From Pseudomonadota bacterium (lineage in GTDB: Bacteria; Myxococcota_A; Polyangia; Polyangiales; Polyangiaceae): a stretch of DNA of 64,000 bases. The notes beneath the pieces are model-generated. The model did no database searches. It was not told where the DNA came from and was given only the letters and a program-made list of their open reading frames with translations. A program made the position numbers and the translations under genes. Positions within the stretch are counted from its first letter, which is position 1. Each line of letters begins with the position of its first letter. Of this stretch, positions 18,063 through 27,612 are shown in pieces. The stretch covers positions 1 through 64,000 of the forward strand of contig JAEXCN010000578.1 in the NCBI GenBank assembly GCA_023402175.1, in the 5' to 3' direction.

Positions 18063-20260
18063 TGCACCGACCTGCGCGAGAGCGAGACCCGCTTGCGGGC
18101 GAGGTCGACGCCGAGCACGCGGACTTTCACGCGGTCACCGACGTGCGCGACCTCGTGAGGATCCTTCACGAAGCGATCGGCGAGCTCGGAGATGTGGACG
18201 AGCCCATCCTGCTTCACGCCGAGATCGACGAACGCGCCGAACGCGGTCACGTTCGTGATGACGCCGTCGAGGACCATGCCGGGCTTCAGATCTTCGATCG
18301 TGCGGATGTCGTCACGGAACTTCGGCGGCTCGAACGCGTCGCGCGGATCGCGGCCGGGCTTTGCGAGCTCGCGGCGGATGTCCTCGAGCGTCGGAAGGCC
18401 GACGTCGTTGCTGGCATACGATGCCCACGGGATCTTCGCGACGAGCTCGTCATTGCCGACGAGCGCGCTCGTCGCGACGCCGGCGTCCTTCGCGATGCGC
18501 TCGACGAGCACGTAGCGCTCCGGATGCACTGCGCTCCCGTCGAGCGGGTTCTTCGCATCGCGCAGGCGCACGAAGCCAGCGGCTTGCTCGAACGCCTTCG
18601 GTCCGAGGCCGGCGACGTCGAGCAGCTCGCGCCGGCTGCGGAACGCACCGTTCTTCTGCCGGTGGGTCACGATCTTCTTCGCGAGCGAAGGACCGATGCC
18701 CGCGACGTGGGCGAGGAGCGGGGCGCTCGCGGTGTTGAGCTCGACGCCGACCGCGTTCACGCAGCTCTCGATCACCTCGTCGAGCTTCTTCGCGAGGAGC
18801 TTCTGATCGACATCGTGCTGGTACTGACCGACGCCGATCGCCTTCGGATCGATCTTCACGAGCTCGGCGAGCGGATCCTGGAGCCGGCGCGCGATCGAGA
18901 CCGCGCCGCGCACGGTGAGATCCACGTCGGGAAGCTCCTCGCGCGCGACGTCGCTTGCAGAGTACACGCTCGCTCCGGACTCGCTGACGAGAACGACGAC
19001 GACCTTCTCGCCGAGCGACGCGTCGCGGAGGACCAGTCGGCAGAAGTCGGCTGTCTCGCGGCCGTGCGTGCCGTTGCCGACCGCGATCGCAAACGGCGAG
19101 TACCGCTTCACGAGGTCGAGGACGGTGCGCTTCGCGTGCTCCCGCGCAGCGTCGCCGGTCACGAGGTTGATGAGCGTATGCGTCTGGAGCTTGCCCGTGT
19201 CGTCGACGACGACGCACTTGCAGCCGGTACGCTGCCCGGGATCGATCCCGAGCACGATGCGTCGACCGAGCGGCGCGGCAAGGAGGAGCTTGCTCAGGTT
19301 CTCGGCAAACACGCCGACCGCCGCGACGTCGGACCTCGCCTTGAGATCGTCGCGGACGTCGCTCTCGATCGACGGAAGGAGGAGCCGCTTGCTCGCGTCG
19401 GCGATCGCCTCTTCGAGCTCGCTCGCGAACGGCGAGCCGCGGCGGACGCCGACACGGGCAAAGAGCTCGCGTGCGAGCGCGTCCTCGTCCACGCGGATCT
19501 TCACGCGGAGAATGCCGTCGGCCTCGCCGCGGACGATCGCGAGCCAGCGGTGCGACGGGATCGACTTCGCCCGTTCGCTGTAGTCGTAGTACGCCTCGAA
19601 CTTCGTCGGCTCCTTCGTCTTCGACTTGATGGCGGTCGACTCGACGAGGCCTTCGCGATCGAAGCGGCCCCGGACGAGCGTGCGGACGTCGCTTCGTTCG
19701 GTGACGATCTCGGCGACGATGTCACGTGCACCCGCGAGCGCGGCCGCGGCGTCGGCGACCTCTTTCTTCGGATCGACGAAGCGCTCGGCTTCGGAGGCGG
19801 CGTTGCCGCTCGGAGGCTGCGCGAGGATCCGGCGCGCGAGCGGCTCGAGGCCGCGCTCGCGGGCGACGGACGCGCGCGTCTTTCGCTTGGGCCGATAGGG
19901 AAGGTACAGGTCTTCGAGCTCGGCGCGGGTGCGGCATCGCTCGATCGCGGCACGGAGCTCGGGCGTGAGCTTCCCTTGCTCGGCGATCGTGGAGAGGATC
20001 GTCGTCCGCCGCTCCTCGAGAGCGCCCAGCTGCTCGCGCTTTTCCTCGATCGAACGGATCGCGACCTCGTCGAGCCCCTTCGTCTGCTCCTTCCGATAGC
20101 GCGCGATGAAGGGGATCGTGGCGCCGCCGTCGAGGAGCACGATGACGGCACGGACGGCGGAGGGATCGAGGCGGAGCTCCTCGGCGACGCGAGGAGCAAG
20201 GTCGAGGTCGGCCTTCTTCTGTCCCGAGCTCGCGCTCGAAGCTTCGGCGGTTTCCACCAT
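18059..20260 (-). CDS. tex: Tex family S1 RNA-binding transcription accessory protein
   Basis: This is 733 residues, close to the family's usual 720-780. The N-terminal helical Tex region (AVIVLLDGGATIPFIARYRK) includes the conserved LYLPYRPKRKTRA. Then follow a YqgF-type nuclease-fold domain (LGIDPGQRTGCK, VGNGTHGRETADF) and helix-hairpin-helix repeats (LAHVAGIGPSLAKKIV, LDVAGLGPKAFEQ). A C-terminal S1 RNA-binding domain (GMVLDGVITNVTAFGAFVDL) ends the protein. Tex proteins associate with transcription complexes and nucleic acid. The gene starts at ATG 20260 and its stop overlaps the glycosylase start. Confidence 0.95.
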   Translation of the reverse strand: MVETAEASSASSGQKKADLDLAPRVAEELRLDPSAVRAVIVLLDGGATIPFIARYRKEQTKGLDEVAIRSIEEKREQLGALEERRTTILSTIAEQGKLTPELRAAIERCRTRAELEDLYLPYRPKRKTRASVARERGLEPLARRILAQPPSGNAASEAERFVDPKKEVADAAAALAGARDIVAEIVTERSDVRTLVRGRFDREGLVESTAIKSKTKEPTKFEAYYDYSERAKSIPSHRWLAIVRGEADGILRVKIRVDEDALARELFARVGVRRGSPFASELEEAIADASKRLLLPSIESDVRDDLKARSDVAAVGVFAENLSKLLLAAPLGRRIVLGIDPGQRTGCKCVVVDDTGKLQTHTLINLVTGDAAREHAKRTVLDLVKRYSPFAIAVGNGTHGRETADFCRLVLRDASLGEKVVVVLVSESGASVYSASDVAREELPDVDLTVRGAVSIARRLQDPLAELVKIDPKAIGVGQYQHDVDQKLLAKKLDEVIESCVNAVGVELNTASAPLLAHVAGIGPSLAKKIVTHRQKNGAFRSRRELLDVAGLGPKAFEQAAGFVRLRDAKNPLDGSAVHPERYVLVERIAKDAGVATSALVGNDELVAKIPWASYASNDVGLPTLEDIRRELAKPGRDPRDAFEPPKFRDDIRTIEDLKPGMVLDGVITNVTAFGAFVDLGVKQDGLVHISELADRFVKDPHEVAHVGDRVKVRVLGVDLARKRVSLSRRSVQ

Positions 20261-20305
20261 GAGCGACGTCTCTTAGCACGTGCTCGGCGGTAGCAGCGCT
20301 CGTCG

Positions 20306-21124
20306 CTATCGCGCCCGGACGTAGACGTGCGGCGATGCCTCGGATCGCACGAGACCGAAGTCTCCGTCCGGGATCGTCTCGTGGCCGCCGACGACGAGCA
20401 GGCCACCCGGCACGAGGCAGCCTGCGACGCGCCGCAGGAAGTCACGCTGAGCGGCCTCGTCGAAGTAGGTGAATGCGACGTTGCGGCAGAAGACGAGGTC
20501 CTGTGGCTTCGGCGGTACGAACTGCCGGACGTCGCGCTGCTCGAAGGTGATGCCTTCGCGAAAACGCGCGCGGATGCATGCGGCGTCCCCGGCGATGTCG
20601 AAGGCCGCGTCCCGGTAGATCTCCGGAAGCTCGCTCAGGCTGCTCGGCGCGTAACAACCGCGAGCTGCGCGTGCGAGGACCGTCTCGTCGAAGTCGGTGG
20701 CGAGGATGCGGAGCGACAGGGAAGGGAAGCGCTGTGCGAGCGAGACGCGCCAGACGATCGCGAGCGTGTACGGCTCCTCGCCGGACGCGCAGCCAGCGCT
20801 CCAGGCGTGGAGGGCGTGGTCCCCGCGCGCCATCGCTCGTTCGGCGAGCGCCGGAAGGTGCATGTCGCGGAGCGCGTCGAACACGGCACGGTCGCGGTAG
20901 AAACGCGAGATCGTCACGAAGCAGAGCGAATCGAGCACGCGAAGCTCACCGGGATCGTCCTCGAGCCTGCGCCGATAGCTCGCGACATCGGAGAGCCCGA
21001 GCTCGAGCGCGCGAGCAGTCACGCGGCGGCAGACCTGACGTCGCAGGTTCTTGAACCCGCGCCAGCGCAGCCCGAGACGCGGCAGGGCCCATTGCAGAAG
21101 CTCGACGCACTCGCGATCGTTCAT
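20306..21124 (-). CDS. cheR: CheR-type protein-glutamate methyltransferase
   Basis: The 272-residue protein has the two-domain CheR layout. The N-terminal helical domain runs to SRFYRDRAVFDAL, and the Rossmann domain binds S-adenosylmethionine (AWSAGCASGEEPYTLA, LATDFDETVLARA, LVFCRNVAFTYF). It methylates glutamates in chemoreceptor cytoplasmic domains. No chemoreceptor, CheB or CheA gene is in the window, so it is an orphan here, as is common in myxobacteria with dispersed Che genes. Asn in CRNVAF replaces the usual order CRNVLIYF only slightly. The start is ATG 21124. Confidence 0.9.
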   Translation of the reverse strand: MNDRECVELLQWALPRLGLRWRGFKNLRRQVCRRVTARALELGLSDVASYRRRLEDDPGELRVLDSLCFVTISRFYRDRAVFDALRDMHLPALAERAMARGDHALHAWSAGCASGEEPYTLAIVWRVSLAQRFPSLSLRILATDFDETVLARAARGCYAPSSLSELPEIYRDAAFDIAGDAACIRARFREGITFEQRDVRQFVPPKPQDLVFCRNVAFTYFDEAAQRDFLRRVAGCLVPGGLLVVGGHETIPDGDFGLVRSEASPHVYVRAR

Positions 21125-21256
21125 CGTGTCGACTCGACGCGCTGCAATCGATGCTCCAGGAGCGGAGCTCGGCGACGGCGGTCGAGAAGTCCGCCGTCTC
21201 GCCGAGGTGATGCGGCGCTGGTCATGACATCGTATCGGTCGCGGCGCTCGACGGTC

Positions 21257-21877
21257 TCAGGCCGCGTCGAACCGATACTCGGTCGCTCGCGCGCTTTCTC
21301 GCTCGGCGAACCGCTGCGTGAAATCTCCGAGCCGCGTCCAGCGGGTCACGTCCATCAGCTCGCGGAAGGGCAGGTGCTTCAAGACACAGAAGAGCGCGAC
21401 CTCGACGAAGCTGATCGCCCGATGTGCAGGGAGCGCCGCGAGGACGGCGTCCACGTTCGTGTCGAGCCAGCCGAGGCTGCTCTCGATGCTGCGCGAGACC
21501 TTCGGCGGTGCGAGCCGAGCGTCGCCCGCGAACTTCGCCATGATGAGCGAGACCTCGGCGGACATGACATGGAGCGTGAGCTCTTCTGCGTTCACGACGA
21601 TCCGATCGTGGACGTCGCCGCGCAGGACGACGCTCGCAGTCTTGCCCGATCGTCGCGTGAGCTCGCGGCAGACGTTTTCGGTCCCGAAGAGCGGGCCGGA
21701 CTCGTCGACGAGGACGGGGATCTTGAGCGCGGGGTTGTCGCCGTAGTCCGCCGAATCGGTCGACGTGAGGTCGAGCACCGGCCGGAATGCGTGCGGCACG
21801 CCGAGCTCGAGCGCGAAGATCCGCGCGACGCGCGTGAAGTGCGAGCTGCTCCGGCCTACGAGTGTGACTTGGCTCAT
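21257..21877 (-). CDS. glutathione S-transferase family protein
   Basis: The 206-residue protein starts at ATG 21877, preceded by GGGAG; an ATG at 21895 is less well placed. The N-terminal 80 residues have the thioredoxin-like GST fold (VTLVGRSSSHFTRVAR, NPALKIPVLVDESG, LFGTENVCREL). The remainder is the helical C-terminal domain (AISFVEVALFCVLKHLPF). The Ser cluster at 9-12 may supply the residue that activates glutathione. Likely a detoxification enzyme; substrate unknown. The gene lies between cheR and the lipoprotein operon without overlap. Confidence 0.8.
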   Translation of the reverse strand: MSQVTLVGRSSSHFTRVARIFALELGVPHAFRPVLDLTSTDSADYGDNPALKIPVLVDESGPLFGTENVCRELTRRSGKTASVVLRGDVHDRIVVNAEELTLHVMSAEVSLIMAKFAGDARLAPPKVSRSIESSLGWLDTNVDAVLAALPAHRAISFVEVALFCVLKHLPFRELMDVTRWTRLGDFTQRFAERESARATEYRFDAA

Positions 21878-21931
21878 CGGATCTCCCAAGGGCATAGCCC
21901 GGGAGCGCCGCGACGAGCAACGCGATCGACG

Positions 21932-23740
21932 CTACTGCACCGTCGGCACCGGGATGTCGTTGATCGGGCGGCTGCCCATACCGCCCGCGTACCCGTAGCT
22001 CGCGTCCTTGCCGAGGCCCCAGACCGTGAGCGAAAACGGCCCCTCGCTCTGCGCCTCGTGGCGGCCGTGGCCGCACTCGCCCTTCGCGAACTTCTGCGGG
22101 GCGAAGCTCTTCGTGAGCTCCACGTACGCGTACTCGTACTCGCCGCTTGCGCCGAGGGGAACAAAGCCTTCGACGTCCCCGGCGCAGTCGAGGGTGACGG
22201 GACGGAATCCACCTGCAGTCTTCCGGCGGACGATCGTGAGGTGCGTGTCCGGGAAGGTGTAGTCGGTGAAGAACACGTAGCGATCGAGGAACTGATCCGA
22301 GGGTACGACGTTGACGAAGTCCGGATCGCCGATCGTGACCCCGCGGTTCGGCGCCCCGCCGCCGTTCGTTGCGCCGGTCATGTGCACACCGACGTAGAAC
22401 GGGTGTTTCGAGTCCTGGCTCTTCACGGTCACCAGCGCATCGGTGACGAAGTTGGCGGTCTGTCCCGCCGCGATCGTCTCGGGCGCGCCGGGCGGCTTCT
22501 CGGGATCGTAGGTCAGCACCGTCCCGTCGACCGCGCCGACGATGCTCCACGGCACGCTCTCGCGCGTCGCCTTCGTCACGTTCAGCGTGCGCGGCTTGAA
22601 CGGCACGAGCGCGTATTCGGTTCCCCACTGCGACAGCGGCGCGATCTGCTGCTGGGTGAGATCGCAGAACGGATCGTTGTTCGGCAAGAAAGTGCAGGGG
22701 GACCCGCCGAAGACACCGACGGGCCTCGACGCGACCACCGGGCTGCCGGTGAGGCTCGCGAGCTGCGTGATCTGCAGGACCTGTCCGCGTGAGAGATTCC
22801 AGCTCGCGGCGGTACCAGCGACGGCGGGCGAGACCTGATCGCCCTCGCTGATGGCCTCGACCGGCAGCATGGAGACCGTCGTGTCGTCCTCGTTCGCGAT
22901 GATCTGGAGGGTTCGCCGGTCGACGTCCGACGGATCCAGCGTTCCGAACTTCCCGGTCGAGACCGCGATGTAGCCCCTGTCCCACGACGAGACGGGCAAG
23001 AGCAGCGTCGCCGTGGGAAAGAAGCTTTCCGCGCCGCCATAAGGGAAGATCGAATACGCAGCGACGGGAGCGTCAGCCGTGATGTGGAAGGCACGCGTCT
23101 TCACGGTGCCGTGACGGATCGGGTCCGCCTTGAACGCGGGGGCGATCCCCGCCGGGCAGCGTGACGCCGCAGGATCGACGGGGATCTCCGCCTGCGAGAG
23201 GAAGACGAGCGCGACCTGTCCGGGAGGGATCGGCCCGTCGAGCTTCGTGTAGACGGCCTCCTTGCCGTTCCGTGTCGCCGTGTAGACGGACTGCGTGATG
23301 TCGAGCGGCTCGGCGCCGAGCTCGGCGCTCAGGTTGACGGGGCGATCCCACGTGTTCGCGATCATCGCGACGAAACAGGCCCCTGCTCCCTGATCGCCGT
23401 CGTCGGGAGGGACCGTCCAGAACGAGCAGCCCGTGGAGCCCTTCGAGAGCGCGGCCGCCTGGCAGGCGTCGATGCAGCGGTCGATCCCGCAGCCCTGATC
23501 GGGGCCACACGTCGCGACCGTCTCCTCGGTGCCATTGCAATCCTTCAGCACCTTCTTCAGGTCACGCGAGCAGCGAAACCCGCACGCGGGGGGCTCGGGT
23601 AGCGAAGCGTCCTGTTCGAAGGCGGGAGCATCTTTCGGGTCGAAGCGGTCGCGATCGCTGGCGCATGCACCCGCGAGGAGCAGGGCGATGCCGCCGCCGA
23701 GGGCGAGCGCGACGAGGCGTGAGCGATGATCGGTGGTCAT
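21932..23740 (-). CDS. IgGFc-binding-like lipoprotein
   Basis: The 602-residue protein starts at ATG 23740. Signal peptide and lipobox are ALLLAGAC (Cys 26), followed by an Asp/Pro linker and about 80 residues rich in Cys (CGFRCSRDLKKVLKDC, CGPDQGCGIDRC). The main domain (about 100-600) matches the IgGFc-binding/N-terminal mucin-related family: PVAAYSIFPYGGAESF, TATLLLPVSSWDRGY, DDTTVSMLPV, RGQVLQITQLASLTGSPV, DQFLDRYVFFTDYTF. Such proteins are large surface beta-proteins. A full-length paralogue lies at 61057-62832. It is the last gene of a five-gene lipoprotein operon, 11 bases after the RCC1 gene. Confidence 0.8.
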   Translation of the reverse strand: MTTDHRSRLVALALGGGIALLLAGACASDRDRFDPKDAPAFEQDASLPEPPACGFRCSRDLKKVLKDCNGTEETVATCGPDQGCGIDRCIDACQAAALSKGSTGCSFWTVPPDDGDQGAGACFVAMIANTWDRPVNLSAELGAEPLDITQSVYTATRNGKEAVYTKLDGPIPPGQVALVFLSQAEIPVDPAASRCPAGIAPAFKADPIRHGTVKTRAFHITADAPVAAYSIFPYGGAESFFPTATLLLPVSSWDRGYIAVSTGKFGTLDPSDVDRRTLQIIANEDDTTVSMLPVEAISEGDQVSPAVAGTAASWNLSRGQVLQITQLASLTGSPVVASRPVGVFGGSPCTFLPNNDPFCDLTQQQIAPLSQWGTEYALVPFKPRTLNVTKATRESVPWSIVGAVDGTVLTYDPEKPPGAPETIAAGQTANFVTDALVTVKSQDSKHPFYVGVHMTGATNGGGAPNRGVTIGDPDFVNVVPSDQFLDRYVFFTDYTFPDTHLTIVRRKTAGGFRPVTLDCAGDVEGFVPLGASGEYEYAYVELTKSFAPQKFAKGECGHGRHEAQSEGPFSLTVWGLGKDASYGYAGGMGSRPINDIPVPTVQ

Positions 23741-23751
23741 GGCGCGGCTCT

Positions 23752-25185
23752 CTAGAACGCGACTTTCGTCGGCGTCGGGTGAGGGTCGTTGTCGGCGGCG
23801 AAACCGAGCTCGCCGCGGCGGTTTCCGCCCCAGCACTCGACGGTGCCGCCCTGCACGAGCGCGCAGATCGCGCTGTTGCTCGCGGCGAGGTGCACGGCGT
23901 GCTTCGTGAACGAGGACGCGCGCGCGAAGAACGCGCCGAAGCCGGTGACCTCGCCTTTGCCGAGAGCGCCGTTCGTGTCCTCGCCGCAGCACATCACGGT
24001 GCCGTCGGTCATGCGCAGGCACGTCGTCTCGTCACCGACCGCGACCTGCTGCGGCCATGCCGTCGCCGAGACGGGGGCGAGCACCGGCTGCTGCTGCTTG
24101 TCGGGCAGCCCGTTGCAGAGTGCGCCCGTGAAGCTGTGGCCCCAGCAGTAGACCTCGCCGTTCGCGATCGCGCAGGCATGCGCGTGCGGCGGCGCACCGG
24201 GATTTCCGGGCCGATGATCGCCGCTCTCCTTCGCCATCGACTCGCGCCAGAGGATCGGCGAGACCGCGATGCTCGTCACGTGCGCGAGCTCTTCGATCTT
24301 CTGCGGCTCGAGATCGGGGCTCTTCGACGAGATGCGTCCGGACACGAGCCCGTCGTCGCCCGCGATCGCGCCCCAGCTGAGGACCTCGCCGCTCTTCGTG
24401 AGGGCGAGCATCGTCCGAGTGCCGCCATAGCTCGTCGCGATGACGCTCGGATCGAGCTCGGCGATCCCGGGCCCGAGGATGACGGGCATACCGTCTCCGG
24501 GGCCGCCGCCGTCGGGGCGCACGAGCTTCAAATGCTCGTCGTTGCCCCAGCAAGAGAGCTGGCCGTCCGCGAGCGCTGCGCAGACGTTCCATTGGCCGAC
24601 GTCGATGCGAGTGACCGCAGCGCCGTCGAGCGCGACGGGAGTCGGGATGGGGTGCGGAACCTCGTCGGAGACTCCGATCGGGTCGAGCCCGAGCTCGCCC
24701 ATGAAGTTCGATCCCCAGCACTGGACGCTTCCGTCGGACAGTCGCGCGCACGTCGTGCGGGCCGCCGCGCTGATCTGCGTGACGTCGGATAGGCGAACGA
24801 CCGGCGGAATGCCGAGACCCGGCGGAGTCTCGCCCGGCTCGCCATGACCGAGCTGACCCCAGACGTCGTCGCCCCAGCACCGTACGGTTCCGTCGGAGAG
24901 GAGGGCGCAGAAGTGATCGAAGCCGGCGACGAGCTGCACGACGCAAGGCGTGGCCGCGCACGTCACGGGCTCGTCCTTCGGATCGAACGGAGGTCGCGCA
25001 TCGAGCGTCGGACCCGCGTCGACGGTCCCGTCCGGCGGGAGGTTCGCGCCATCGGTTCCCGAGTCGACCGGGAACGTGGCGCGTTCGGATCCATCGTCGC
25101 CACACGCTGCGCCGACGACGGCGGATGCGGCCACGAACGACGCCGTCGCGATCGCGAGCCCAATGCTTCGGATGCGAGCTCTCAT
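23752..25185 (-). CDS. RCC1-repeat beta-propeller lipoprotein
   Basis: The 477-residue protein starts at ATG 25185, with GAGGA upstream. Lipobox Cys 28 (AVVGAAC) is followed by an Asp/Pro/Ala linker. The rest repeats RCC1 blades of the bacterial type: CALLSDGTVRCWGDDVWGQLG, CARLSDGSVQCWGSNFMGELG, CAALADGQLSCWGNDEH, CLRMTDGTVMCCGEDTNGALG, CALVQGGTVECWGGNRRGELG. Paired Cys in each blade probably form disulfides in the periplasm or on the surface. Blades bind ligands or partners; no catalytic role is visible. It is 11 bases upstream of the IgGFc-binding-like gene, and the same two-gene order recurs at 61057-64000. Confidence 0.85.
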   Translation of the reverse strand: MRARIRSIGLAIATASFVAASAVVGAACGDDGSERATFPVDSGTDGANLPPDGTVDAGPTLDARPPFDPKDEPVTCAATPCVVQLVAGFDHFCALLSDGTVRCWGDDVWGQLGHGEPGETPPGLGIPPVVRLSDVTQISAAARTTCARLSDGSVQCWGSNFMGELGLDPIGVSDEVPHPIPTPVALDGAAVTRIDVGQWNVCAALADGQLSCWGNDEHLKLVRPDGGGPGDGMPVILGPGIAELDPSVIATSYGGTRTMLALTKSGEVLSWGAIAGDDGLVSGRISSKSPDLEPQKIEELAHVTSIAVSPILWRESMAKESGDHRPGNPGAPPHAHACAIANGEVYCWGHSFTGALCNGLPDKQQQPVLAPVSATAWPQQVAVGDETTCLRMTDGTVMCCGEDTNGALGKGEVTGFGAFFARASSFTKHAVHLAASNSAICALVQGGTVECWGGNRRGELGFAADNDPHPTPTKVAF

Positions 25186-25192
25186 GGCTTCC

Positions 25193-26389
25193 TCACGGCT
25201 TCTTCGACGGATCGAGGTGGAGCGCGACGCGATCGCCGACGAACCAGACGTCCTTCGGGCCGTTGGCCCACGTCGCATAGAACGGAGCGATGACGGGGTA
25301 AGCGGTGACGGTGATCGCCGCGTGTGTCCACGTCGTCCCGTCCCACTGGCGGATGCGGCCGTATTCGCCTGCCGCCCACGCGGCGTTCGGCGCGACGGCG
25401 GCGATCGCGTTCGTCGAGGGATCCTCGTACGTTCCGTCGAGCTCTGAGGTCCAGTCGAAGGTCTGTCCCGCATCGGAGCTCGTGCCGCGGACGAAGATGG
25501 CCTGGCCGCCGCTCGTGCGCGCGTAGAGGAGCACGCTCGTGTCCGACGCCGTGACCGCGCTCACGACCTCGCCGAGGACGTCGAACTCGCTCGAAAGATC
25601 CGGATCGCCGGGGACGGCGAGCTGGTCGAACGTCGACGCGCCCGGAGGACGCCGGAAGACAGAGCCCATCTCGAGGTACACGTCCGGATCGAGCGTCGTG
25701 CCCGAGAGCCACACGCCTGTCGCTGCGCTTCCCCATACGCGCCGGAAGCGGATCTCGGGCGATGCGACGGAGAGCGGATCTTCGGTCCACTCCGCGCCGC
25801 TACCTCCGGGACCGTAGTGGAAGACGCGCGAGCGCGGCGTCGAGCCGTCGTCCGGTAGCACGAAGACCGCCCACACGTCCGTTGCGCTCGTGCCCCAAAT
25901 CGAGGTGACCTCGGCGGTCGCGATCGTCGCAGGCGCGAACGTGAGCGCGCTCGGGCTCGCGCCCGTCCCGTGGAGGAGGCCGATCTCTCGGCCGACCCAG
26001 ATGTCGTTCGGGCCGCTTCCCCAGATCGTCGTGAGCCTGCCGAGCCCAGATGCGTGCAAATTCCACGCAGTTCCGTCCCAGCGCAGGATCGCTCCCTGCT
26101 CGCTCACGGCCCACACCGTTCCCTGACCGTCGCCCCACACACCGCGGAGCGTCTGGTTCTTCGGCAACACCGTGTGGCAGTAGCCATCGTCCGAGCACTC
26201 GCGTTGCGGAGCAGCATCGGCGTCCGCTTGCTCGAGCGCGTCCGGCGCAGCCGCGTCGGACGGAGGGACCGTCCCTGCGTCCTGCGCGTCGTCGGGTCGG
26301 CCGCCCGTCTCGCTGTCGGCGCACGCGACGAAGATGCCGGAAAGCGCGAGGGCGACGCATGCGGTGCCTGCACGAACGATGAGCTTCAC
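25193..26389 (-). CDS. WD-like propeller lipoprotein
   Basis: The 398-residue protein starts at GTG 26389, with a strong GGAGGT site, and overlaps the preceding stop (GTGA). Signal peptide and lipobox are LALSGIFVACAD. After an Asp/Ala linker come repeats of the form W-G-S-G/x-N-D-x-W-x-G (TIWGSGPNDIWVG, SIWGTSATDVWAVF, RVWGSAATGVWLSG, ATWANGPKDVWFVGD). These mark blades of a beta-propeller common in Polyangiales lipoproteins. No catalytic residues seen. It is related to the gene immediately upstream, which suggests tandem duplication. Confidence 0.75.
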   Translation of the reverse strand: MKLIVRAGTACVALALSGIFVACADSETGGRPDDAQDAGTVPPSDAAAPDALEQADADAAPQRECSDDGYCHTVLPKNQTLRGVWGDGQGTVWAVSEQGAILRWDGTAWNLHASGLGRLTTIWGSGPNDIWVGREIGLLHGTGASPSALTFAPATIATAEVTSIWGTSATDVWAVFVLPDDGSTPRSRVFHYGPGGSGAEWTEDPLSVASPEIRFRRVWGSAATGVWLSGTTLDPDVYLEMGSVFRRPPGASTFDQLAVPGDPDLSSEFDVLGEVVSAVTASDTSVLLYARTSGGQAIFVRGTSSDAGQTFDWTSELDGTYEDPSTNAIAAVAPNAAWAAGEYGRIRQWDGTTWTHAAITVTAYPVIAPFYATWANGPKDVWFVGDRVALHLDPSKKP

Positions 26390-27612
26390 GGGGCACCTCC
26401 TGCATCGACGATCGCGCCGCCCGTGTAGTGGAGCGCGATGCCGTTGCCGACGATCCACACGTCGTTTCGTCCGCTGCCCCAGACGCCGTAGAGCGTGGGC
26501 TTCTTGCCGAGCGGGAACGCCGCGATCGTCTTCGTCCACGCCTTGCCGTCGTAGTGCAGGATCGTCCCCGCCTCGCCGACGGCCCAGACGTCGTCGGTCG
26601 CCGATCCCCAGACGGCATGCAAGCGCTCGCGCGTGGGCGAAGCGACGACCTGCCACTGCTTCGCGTCCGCGCTCGTGACGTGGCGGATCGTTCCGATGTC
26701 GCCGACGGCCCAGATGTCGTTCGGCGAGCTGCCCCACACCGATCGGAGGCGGACGGACGAGCGGCTGTCCACTTCAGTCCATTCGAGATCGTCCGCACCG
26801 GGCGCTTCCGTTCCGTGCAGCGTCAGCCCGAGCTGCCACTTCACGTTCGTCGAGTTGTCGGCGACGGCCCAGACGTCGTCCGCGGCGCTTCCCCAGAGGC
26901 CTTGCACCGTCGCCGTGCCGAGCGAGCCTCTCCACTCGCTTCCTCCACCGGGGAGCGTCTCCCGCGTGAGACCGTTCACGGAGATGAAGTCTTCGGTGCC
27001 CGGGACCGGCATCGCGAACGACTGCCCGGCGAGGCGTACGTCGCCGGCGCCGCTTCCCCAGATGGCGAAGATGGGCGCCTGGTTGTCCTCGTCGACAGGC
27101 AGGGATTCGCGCGCCCACAGCGTGTCCGCTCCCGCGAAGCCGCTTGCGTGGAAGACGGTGTCCGTCGCGCTCGCGATCCACACGTTGTCGGGACCGCTGC
27201 CCCAGATCGCGTTGAACGTGTTCTTCACGCTCGCGGGCGTCGCGGTCCATTTGGCGCCGTCCCAGTGGACGATCGTCCCGCCGGAGCCGACGGCCCAGAC
27301 GTCGTTCTTGCTCGAGCCCCAGATCGCCGTGAGCGCATAGAAGCCGGAGACGCCCGTGGCGACGGGGCACCATGGCGCCTCGTCGCAAGAGAGCTGGTGG
27401 GTGACGCAGTTTTCGTCGGTCGGTCGGCATCCTGCGTCGACGGGCTCCGCATCCTCGGTTCCGGCGTCCGTGCCAGGTGCGATGACGGAAGCGTCGACGT
27501 CACGTCCGGCACTGGTCTCGGACTCGGCGCAGCTCGCGAATGCAGGCACGGTCGCCATCGCGAGCAGCGCCGAGACGCCGAGCAGCACCCTGTCTCGCGG
27601 TGCTCGGATCAA
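26386..27612 (-). CDS. WD-like propeller lipoprotein, tandem paralogue
   Basis: This is about 408 residues from TTG 27612. TTG is chosen because GGGAGGG lies 6 bases upstream and because it overlaps the preceding stop (TTGA). The signal peptide runs through LLGVSALLAMATVPAFASC. At least six blade motifs follow (AIWGSSKNDVWAVGSG, AIWGSGPDNVWIAS, AIWGSGAGDVRLAG, GLWGSAADDVWAVAD, SVWGSSPNDIWAVGD, VWGSATDDVWAVGEAGTILHYDG). The layout is the same as the next gene downstream, so the pair probably arose by duplication. Function unknown; a surface binding protein is the simplest reading. Confidence 0.75.
   Translation of the reverse strand: MIRAPRDRVLLGVSALLAMATVPAFASCAESETSAGRDVDASVIAPGTDAGTEDAEPVDAGCRPTDENCVTHQLSCDEAPWCPVATGVSGFYALTAIWGSSKNDVWAVGSGGTIVHWDGAKWTATPASVKNTFNAIWGSGPDNVWIASATDTVFHASGFAGADTLWARESLPVDEDNQAPIFAIWGSGAGDVRLAGQSFAMPVPGTEDFISVNGLTRETLPGGGSEWRGSLGTATVQGLWGSAADDVWAVADNSTNVKWQLGLTLHGTEAPGADDLEWTEVDSRSSVRLRSVWGSSPNDIWAVGDIGTIRHVTSADAKQWQVVASPTRERLHAVWGSATDDVWAVGEAGTILHYDGKAWTKTIAAFPLGKKPTLYGVWGSGRNDVWIVGNGIALHYTGGAIVDAGGAP

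Noticed and set aside
18062..20293. Long plus-strand frame (743 codons) opposite tex
   Set aside because: No recognisable domain and repetitive charged sequence, whereas the minus strand gives a complete Tex protein.
20327..22792. Long plus-strand frame (821 codons) across cheR, the GST and the IgGFc-like gene
   Set aside because: It crosses three well-supported minus-strand genes and their gaps and has no domain of its own.
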